From CAZVYN01 sp964631125 (GTDB lineage: Bacteria > Eisenbacteria > RBG-16-71-46 > CAIMUX01): a stretch of DNA of 5,487 nucleotides. The notes under the pieces were generated by a model. That model saw only the letters and a list, made by a program, of their open reading frames with translations. It ran no database searches and had not been told where the DNA came from. The DNA lies in assembly GCA_964631125.1 (NCBI GenBank), contig CAZVYN010000127.1, forward strand, positions 1 through 5,487, given 5' to 3'. A program made the position numbers and the translations under genes. Below, in pieces: positions 1 to 5,487 of this stretch; positions within the stretch are counted from its first letter, which is position 1; each line of letters opens with the position of its first letter.

Positions 1-75
1 CAGCCGGGGCCGCCTCCGCCCCCAAAGCCGAACCCGCGTCCGCGGCCGCGAACCGGCTCGGTAGCGCCAGGCGGG
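1..75 (+). other. Possible upstream extension of the YIP1 coding region
   Basis: Frame 1 is open from the first base and continues without a stop into the YIP1 gene. It would read as a further proline/arginine-rich segment (a PPPPP run, then NPRPRPR, then GSVAPGG) matching the low-complexity style of residues 1-50. Frame 3 is also open and Ala/Pro-rich, and frame 2 ends in TAG at 62-64, so the tail of an upstream gene in frame 2 cannot be excluded. No promoter is recognisable. Confidence 0.4.
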
Positions 76-846
76 ATGGCGTCTTCGGTGCCGAACGAGA
101 GCGGCAGCTCGGCGAGCGGCCAGTCGCCGTCGTGGCCTCCCCCGCCTCAGGCGCCCCCACCGCCGCCGCTGCCCCCGTACAGCGGCGGATCGTCGGGCGG
201 GTCGTCGGGCGGACCTTCGGACAATCCGATTCCTTGGGAGGATCCGAACGCGAGCTTTCCGCAGTCGCTCTTCGACACGTTGACGCTCTTCCTCGGCAGC
301 CCCGGCCGCGCCTTCGCGCGCACGTCGCGAGAGGGGTCGCTCGGGCGACCGATTCTCTACGCGCTCATCTTCGGGTCGGTCGGCGCGATCATCTCGGGCA
401 TGTACGAGGTCCTCTTCCATGGCGCGATCGGACGGCTCTTCCCCGGCTCGGAGATGGGTGAGGACTTCGCGCTCCAAACTGTCTTCCAGGTCTGGGGCAT
501 GTTCTTCGCGCCGGTCCTGGTCGCCGCAGGGCTGTTCATCGGCGCGACCATCTGCCACCTCTTCCTGCTGATGTTCGGAGGCGCGAGCGCGGGCTACAGC
601 GGCACGTTGCGCGCCTTCTCCTACGCGCATTCGCCGGCTGTCTTCCAGGTCGTTCCGTTCGTCGGACCGGTCATCTACGGCGTCTGGGCGATCGTGTTGG
701 AAGTGCGCGGACTGGCGAGCCTGCACCGTTGCTCGATCGGGAAAGCCGCTCTGGCGATTCTCGCCCCGACCATTCTCTGCTGCGGCTGTCTCTTCTGGCT
801 CATCGTCCTCGCCGGCGCGGCCGCGGTCACAGCGTTCGGGAAGTAG
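76..846 (+). CDS. YIP1-family multi-pass membrane protein with proline/glycine-rich N-terminus
   Basis: This is a membrane protein of the YIP1 family; its bacterial role is undefined. Residues 1-50 are low-complexity: proline runs at 21-34, then two GSSG units near 38-46. A soluble stretch follows (W54 to about 90), including the FPQSLFDTLTLFLGSPGRAF segment that usually precedes a YIP1 core. Hydrophobic segments lie near 92-114, 131-167 (probably two helices), 187-208 and 224-253. The loop GYSGTLRAFSYAHSPAVFQ (173-191), followed by VPFVGPVIYGVW and then GLASLHRCSIGKA (212-224), is the typical bacterial YIP1 signature. The last helix carries a CCGC cluster (235-238). The start is uncertain: only a weak AGGCGGG precedes the ATG, and the same frame is open, proline-rich and stop-free back to base 1. 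The gene may therefore begin outside the window, perhaps with a zinc ribbon as in some relatives (inference). The stop TAG overlaps the next gene's GTG by one base, implying co-translation. Confidence 0.85.
   Translation: MASSVPNESGSSASGQSPSWPPPPQAPPPPPLPPYSGGSSGGSSGGPSDNPIPWEDPNASFPQSLFDTLTLFLGSPGRAFARTSREGSLGRPILYALIFGSVGAIISGMYEVLFHGAIGRLFPGSEMGEDFALQTVFQVWGMFFAPVLVAAGLFIGATICHLFLLMFGGASAGYSGTLRAFSYAHSPAVFQVVPFVGPVIYGVWAIVLEVRGLASLHRCSIGKAALAILAPTILCCGCLFWLIVLAGAAAVTAFGK
187..210 (+). repeat. Two tandem 12-bp units encoding GSSG linker
   Basis: GGATCGTCGGGC (187-198) is followed directly by GGGTCGTCGGGC (199-210), one mismatch apart. They are in frame and encode GSSG-GSSG between the proline-rich head and the folded part of the YIP1 protein. 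This looks like a flexible linker that grew by in-frame duplication. Confidence 0.8.
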
Positions 847-1262
847 TGGATCGCTGGCGACGCTCCGCCCCCGGCGATCTCTGGATCGCGGGGGTCTGGA
901 CCGTCACCGCGGTTGCCGCGGTGACGTCGGTCTGGTTCAGCGCCGGCTTCAGCTCCGCTCCATTCCTTTCACTCGCCTGTCCCTTCCGCGCATGGATCGG
1001 CCTCCCCTGCGCTTCGTGCGGAAGCACGCGGGCCGCGGCGGCGCTGGTCGAAGGCGATCTGGTCTCCGCGCTGACCCTGAACCCGCTCGCGACCGCGAGT
1101 CTGCTGGCCTTCGCAATCGGCGGCCTGCTCGCCGTCCCCTGGGTGCTGGCGCGCGGACCGGTCCCTGCGCGGCTCGACCGGATCCCTCGAATCGCCCGAG
1201 TTCTGGCGACGGCGGGATTCCTCGGCAACTGGCTCTACCTCTGCCTGGCCTCGCCCGTCTAG
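846..1262 (+). CDS. DUF2752 family small membrane protein
   Basis: This is a 138-residue protein of the DUF2752 family, whose biochemical function is unknown. The family signature is clear: C45-P46, then G52-L-P-C55-A-S-C58-G-S-T-R62, then A66-L67-x-x-G70-D71 and N79-P80-L81. Hydrophobic segments lie at about 12-30, 82-102 and 117-136, which suggests three membrane helices with the cysteine motif between the first and second. I chose GTG at 846 rather than the ATG at 729. The first 39 codons from 729 lie inside the YIP1 gene and read as arginine-rich shadow sequence. GTG 846 overlaps the YIP1 stop in TAGTG, and GGGAAG (838-843) is a plausible, though close, ribosome binding site. The pairing with YIP1 suggests a joint membrane role (inference). 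A strong hairpin lies at codons 20-27. Confidence 0.85.
   Translation: MDRWRRSAPGDLWIAGVWTVTAVAAVTSVWFSAGFSSAPFLSLACPFRAWIGLPCASCGSTRAAAALVEGDLVSALTLNPLATASLLAFAIGGLLAVPWVLARGPVPARLDRIPRIARVLATAGFLGNWLYLCLASPV
902..926. repeat. Perfect 11-bp inverted repeat with 3-base loop inside the DUF2752 gene
   Basis: The left arm CGTCACCGCGG (902-912) and right arm CCGCGGTGACG (916-926) are exact reverse complements separated by TTG. In mRNA this would be a very stable GC-rich hairpin about 55 bases after the GTG start. No T-run follows it, so it is not a standard intrinsic terminator. It encodes the near-palindromic peptide VTAVAAVT in the first membrane helix, so chance in GC-rich alanine/valine coding is a fair alternative. 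Confidence 0.7.
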
Positions 1263-1297
1263 CATCCCGCGGTCCTGGGACGGTTGGCCAAGCACGC

Positions 1298-1302
1298 GGG
1301 AG
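1298..1302 (+). promoter_or_regulatory. Ribosome binding site that favours the GTG start at 1309
   Basis: GGGAG ends six bases before GTG 1309, a normal spacing, but directly abuts ATG 1303, where it could not work as a Shine-Dalgarno site. This supports starting the aldehyde dehydrogenase at 1309, two codons after the ATG. Confidence 0.6.
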
Positions 1303-1308
1303 ATGCAT

Positions 1309-2858
1309 GTGAAGACACTGCGCAGTTACGTCGGCGGTCAGTGGCGCGAGGCTCGCGCCGGATTCGCGCCGCTCCACGATCCTTGCACCGAGGAAGTCAT
1401 CGCGCAGGCCTCCAGCGATGGGGTCGACTTCGGCGCCGCGCTCGAGCACGCGCGGGAGGTCGGCGGACCGGCGCTGCGCGCGCTCACCTTCGCCGAACGC
1501 GGCGAGCTCTTGCTGGCGGCTTCGAAGGCGCTCCACGCCTGCCGCGATGAGTTGATCGAGCTGTCGCTGAGGAACAGCGGCACGACGCGCAAGGACGCGA
1601 AGTTCGATCTCGACGGCGCCACCGGCACGCTCTCGTTCTACGCCTATCTCGGCAAGGAGCTGGGCGACCGTCGCTACCTCGTCGACGGCGAAGGAGTCGC
1701 GCTCGGACGCTCGGCGCGCTTCTACGGACAGCATCTGTTGCTGCCGCTGACTGGCGCGGCGGTGCACATCAACGCGTTCAACTTTCCCGCCTGGGGCTTC
1801 GCCGAGAAGGCCGCCTGCGCTTGGCTGGCCGGAGTGCCGGTGATCACCAAGCCGGCCACCAGCACCGCGCTCGTGACGGAGCGCTGTATCGAGATCTTGG
1901 TCGAGGCGAAGCTGCTCCCCGCGGGCGCGCTCGCCCTCATCGTCGGATCGACCGGCGATCTCCTCTCGCGTCTCGGACCTCAGGACGCCTTCGGTTTCAC
2001 CGGTTCGGCCGACACCGCGCTGCGTCTGCGCGGATTGCCGAATCTCCTGGCCAAGAGCGTGCGCGTCAACATCGAGGCCGACTCGCTCAACGCTGCCGTG
2101 CTCGGCCCCGATGTCTCGCCCGGCTCCGAGACCTGCAATCTGTTCCTGCGCGAAGTCGAACGCGAGATGACGCAGAAGACCGGACAGAAGTGCACCGCGG
2201 TGCGTCGGGTCTTCATTCCGAAGGAACGTATGGACGAGGTGCAAGCCGCGTTGATCGAACGGCTCTCGGCCGTGGTCACCGGGAACCCCGCCGATTCGAG
2301 CGTCACGATGGGACCGCTGGCGACCGCGCAGCAACTCGCCGACGGAGTGGCCGGCATCGCGCGACTCGCGGGCGACGCGCGGATCGTTCACGGCAGCGGC
2401 CTTCGCGCCGACGGCGTGGGCGCCACGCCGGGCCGAGGCTACTTTCTGGCGCCGACTCTCCTGAGAGCCGATGACGCGGAGTCGACGCAGAACGTGCACT
2501 CGCACGAAGTCTTCGGTCCGGTCGCGACCCTCTTGCCGTATGACGGTTCGGCCGCCGTCGCCGCCCGCCTCTGCGCGCGCGCCGAGGGAACCCTCGTCAC
2601 CTCGGTCTACTCCGACGATGACTCCTGGGCCGCGTCGTTCGTCGTCGACGGAGGTCCGTGGGCCGGTCGCATCTATCTGGGTAGCGAGAAGATGGCCGAG
2701 CAGGCGCTAGGCTCCGGCGTCGCGCTCCCGCAATCGCTGCACGGCGGACCGGGCCGAGCGGGCGGCGGCGAGGAACTCGGCGGGAAGCACGGGCTCTCGC
2801 TCTATCTGCGGCGCGTGGCATTGCAAGGCAGCCGCGCGATGGTCGGGAAGCTAGCGGA

Positions 2859-2862
<4 letters not shown>
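1309..2862 (+). CDS. boxD: PaaZ/BoxD-type aldehyde dehydrogenase, likely 3,4-dehydroadipyl-CoA semialdehyde dehydrogenase
   Basis: This cytoplasmic NAD(P)-dependent enzyme oxidises an acyl-CoA semialdehyde to the acid. By family, the best substrate guess is 3,4-dehydroadipyl-CoA semialdehyde of aerobic benzoyl-CoA (box) degradation. The 517 residues are one aldehyde dehydrogenase domain. Visible landmarks are INAFNFPAWG with N158, K181 in TKPA, FTGS (230-233), general base E256 in EADSLN, nucleophile C295 in GQKCTA, EVFGP (400-404), and the PaaZ-like tail HGGPGRAGGGEELGG (478-492). From memory, E. coli PaaZ shares these blocks, with the same E256/C295 numbering. PaaZ has about 680 residues because of a C-terminal MaoC hydratase; this protein stops where the dehydrogenase ends, as BoxD does. 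Start: GTG 1309 has good ribosome-site spacing and aligns with the PaaZ start; ATG 1303 would add two residues. No other box or paa gene is in the window, so the exact substrate is uncertain. Its stop shares CTAG with the convergent ahcY. Confidence 0.85.
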
Positions 2863-4367
<1,505 letters not shown>

Positions 4368-4372
4368 TCGTT

Positions 4373-4379
4373 CCTCCTT
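4373..4379 (-). promoter_or_regulatory. Strong Shine-Dalgarno site of ahcY
   Basis: Read on the minus strand this is AAGGAGG, a near-perfect anti-16S match, five bases before GTG 4367 and eleven before ATG 4361. It is the strongest ribosome site in the window, consistent with high expression of a housekeeping enzyme. Confidence 0.85.
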
Positions 4380-4490
4380 GGGATCATCCGAAAGCGGCCC
4401 TCAGGCTAGCATCCGGGCTCGGTCTCTCCCCTGACTTTCTGGCGCGTGAGCCCTACCGTTGTAGACTCCATCGGGTTCCGCGATCGAGTC

Positions 4491-4496
4491 GAGGTG
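4491..4496 (+). promoter_or_regulatory. Ribosome binding site of the TolC-like gene
   Basis: GAGGTG lies six bases before GTG 4503 and matches the 16S 3' end; a second purine block, GGAG (4496-4499), is closer. It supports GTG 4503 over the in-frame GTG 4494, which overlaps the site itself. Confidence 0.6.
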
Positions 4497-4502
4497 GAGA
4501 TT

Positions 4503-5487
4503 GTGACGCTGCGTTTCTGGCCGCTCTTGCTCAGCCTCGTCCTTTCGGGCGCGGACGTCGCGGACGTCGCGGCTGCCGTGGAGGCCCCTCCCCTGGACGC
4601 CCTGATCGCGCGAGCGATCGCCGAAACTCCGGATCTCCGGGCGCTGGAGGCGCGAATCGCGGCCGCCGAGGCGCGGGCCTCCGGAGCGGGCGGCCTGCCC
4701 CCGACCATGACCGAGTTCCGGCTGCGGCGCTTCAACGCCCCCCACTCCGGCGAACGCGAGACGATGCCGGAGGTGATGATCCGCCAGCCGCTGCTCTTCC
4801 CGGGAAAGGCGAGCGCGCGGACCGCGGCGTCGCGGGCCGAGGTCTCCGTCCTGGAGGCGCGCTCCCGCTCCCTGCGGCAGGAGGTGACGCGCGTGGTCGC
4901 GACCTATTACGCAAGCCTCTACGAAACGGAGCAGGAGCGTCGGATGTTGGAGACGGCTCGCGAGCTGTTGGTCTCGATGGCGAAGGAAGCGGGGACTCGA
5001 TACGCGACGACCGGCGGGGACCTCGCGGCGGCCGCGCGCGCCGAGGTCGAGATCTCCCATCTGGACGCCCGGCTCCTCGATCTCGAACTCGCGCGAGCTA
5101 GCGCCGCAGCCGGTTTCGGAGCGTTCTTCCGCGACGACGCGGCGAGCGAGTGGACGGTGTCGAGTCTTCCAGAGATCACTCCCGAGCTCACGACGGAGAT
5201 CGATTCGATCGTCCCGCGCGCCGAACGGGCCGCCCCGGAGGTCCGCGTGGCCGAGGCTGAGCTGAAGGCGGCGCGCGCCATGCGACGGATGACCGGACGC
5301 GAACGGCTGCCGGATCTCTCGATCGGCGCCGAAGTGGCGAAGCCGCGTGAGCTCGACGCCGAGTACACCGGGATGGTCGTGCTCGAGCTGCCGCTCTTCT
5401 CGAGGCGCGGCGCCGAGGTGCGCGCTGCCGACTCAGAGATCGTCGCCGCCGAGGCAGAGCTGCAGAACGCTCGCGCGCGCGCGCGCG
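4503..5487 (+). CDS. TolC-family outer membrane efflux protein (CzcC-like), 3' end outside window
   Basis: This is the N-terminal 328 codons of an outer-membrane channel protein of the TolC/OEP family, which docks with an inner-membrane pump and periplasmic adaptor to export metals, drugs or other solutes. A signal peptide is visible: a short basic start (MTLR), hydrophobic residues 5-17, and likely cleavage near A23-A25. There is no lipobox cysteine, unlike lipidated CusC-type channels. Mature features are the opening helix LDALIARAIAETPDLRALEARI (from residue 31), the repeat-1 strand motif MIRQPLLFPGK (92-102), long alanine/glutamate-rich helices with TYYASLYETEQE, and the second-repeat counterpart VVLELPLFSRRGAEV (P297 at its centre). 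The two-repeat pattern is typical of OEP, whose full length is usually 400-480 residues, so roughly 100-150 residues are missing. The long alanine/arginine helices give several reverse-strand shadow frames. The substrate cannot be told; pump and adaptor genes would be expected downstream. Confidence 0.88.
   Translation, partial: MTLRFWPLLLSLVLSGADVADVAAAVEAPPLDALIARAIAETPDLRALEARIAAAEARASGAGGLPPTMTEFRLRRFNAPHSGERETMPEVMIRQPLLFPGKASARTAASRAEVSVLEARSRSLRQEVTRVVATYYASLYETEQERRMLETARELLVSMAKEAGTRYATTGGDLAAAARAEVEISHLDARLLDLELARASAAAGFGAFFRDDAASEWTVSSLPEITPELTTEIDSIVPRAERAAPEVRVAEAELKAARAMRRMTGRERLPDLSIGAEVAKPRELDAEYTGMVVLELPLFSRRGAEVRAADSEIVAAEAELQNARARAR
4551..4572 (+). repeat. Tandem 9-bp repeat in the signal-peptide region
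   Basis: GCGGACGTC occurs twice in direct succession (4551-4559 and 4560-4568), followed by a partial third copy, GCGG. It is in frame and encodes A-D-V-A-D-V-A just before the likely signal-peptidase site. A change in unit number would alter only the spacer length. Confidence 0.75.
5472..5487. repeat. (CG)8 dinucleotide run at the window edge
   Basis: Sixteen bases of strictly alternating CG end the window and encode alternating alanine and arginine in a helix of the TolC-like protein. The run may continue beyond the edge. Such runs can slip during replication or sequencing and can adopt Z-form DNA. Confidence 0.8.

Larger units (their letters stand above)
4368..4502. promoter_or_regulatory. 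Divergent intergenic region between ahcY and the TolC-like gene
   Basis: This 135-bp stretch should hold the promoters of both divergent genes. On the minus strand TGCTAGCCT (4411-4403) resembles an extended -10 element and would give a leader of about 30-35 bases for ahcY; no good -35 box is visible. On the plus strand TAGACT (4462-4467), in a locally less GC-rich patch, is a weak -10 candidate for the TolC-like gene. I see no SAH riboswitch pattern, and the predicted ahcY leader is too short for one. No terminator hairpin or operator was recognised. Confidence 0.45.

Noticed and set aside
729..845. ATG at 729 as the start of the DUF2752 protein
   Set aside because: The extra 39 codons lie within the YIP1 gene, are arginine-rich and not membrane-like; GTG 846 fits the stop/start overlap and the family's start just before the first helix.
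2192..2203. Perfect 12-bp palindrome GCACCGCGGTGC at the catalytic cysteine codon
   Set aside because: It falls inside codons for the conserved KCTAVR motif and has no loop or context suggesting an operator; probably chance in GC-rich coding sequence.
949..2505. 518-codon open frame on the minus strand across the DUF2752 and aldehyde dehydrogenase genes
   Set aside because: It reads as arginine/alanine/glycine-rich low-complexity protein with no recognisable domain, and lies opposite well-conserved genes. Long antisense frames are expected in DNA this GC-rich.
4368..4430. SAH riboswitch upstream of ahcY
   Set aside because: The known SAH riboswitch core motifs are not visible, and the likely leader is only about 30-35 bases.
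4401..5060. Minus-strand open frames opposite the TolC-like gene (4401-5060 and 4919-5368)
   Set aside because: They are arginine/serine/alanine-rich without domains, while the plus strand encodes a signal peptide and clear OEP motifs.

Overview
The window is compact, very GC-rich bacterial chromosomal DNA holding five protein genes and almost no intergenic space. An outer-membrane TolC-type gene implies a diderm bacterium. The strong G/C preference at third codon positions, the GTG starts and the YIP1/DUF2752 pair would fit a high-GC lineage such as Myxococcota, Acidobacteriota, Gemmatimonadota, Eisenbacteria or a proteobacterium. The sequence alone does not decide between these. I see no tRNA, rRNA, insertion sequence, CRISPR array, integrase or phage gene.

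Left part (1-1262, + strand): a YIP1-family multi-pass membrane protein with a proline/glycine/serine-rich N-terminus is followed, with a one-base stop/start overlap (TAGTG), by a small DUF2752 membrane protein. The YIP1 reading frame is open to the left edge, so its true start may lie outside the window. The two look like a translationally coupled pair with no defined function.

Middle (1309-2862, + strand): a stand-alone aldehyde dehydrogenase of the PaaZ/BoxD type. It is most like 3,4-dehydroadipyl-CoA semialdehyde dehydrogenase of the aerobic benzoyl-CoA (box) pathway. It lacks the C-terminal MaoC hydratase domain of E. coli PaaZ. The ribosome binding site and the N-terminal alignment favour a GTG start at 1309 over the ATG at 1303.

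Centre-right (2859-4367, - strand): S-adenosylhomocysteine hydrolase (ahcY), complete, with all the expected active-site and NAD-binding residues. It converges on the dehydrogenase, and the two stop codons share the palindrome CTAG at 2859-2862.

Right part (4368-5487): a 135-bp divergent intergenic region carries the ahcY ribosome binding site on one strand and that of an outer-membrane efflux protein (TolC/CzcC-like) on the other. The efflux gene runs off the right edge inside a (CG)8 run.

The genes form at least three unrelated functional units: the membrane pair, acyl-CoA aldehyde oxidation with the methyl-cycle hydrolase facing it, and the start of an export system. I found no convincing new multi-gene system. 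The least understood part is the coupled YIP1-DUF2752 pair, which also contains a perfect 11-bp inverted repeat near the start of the second gene.
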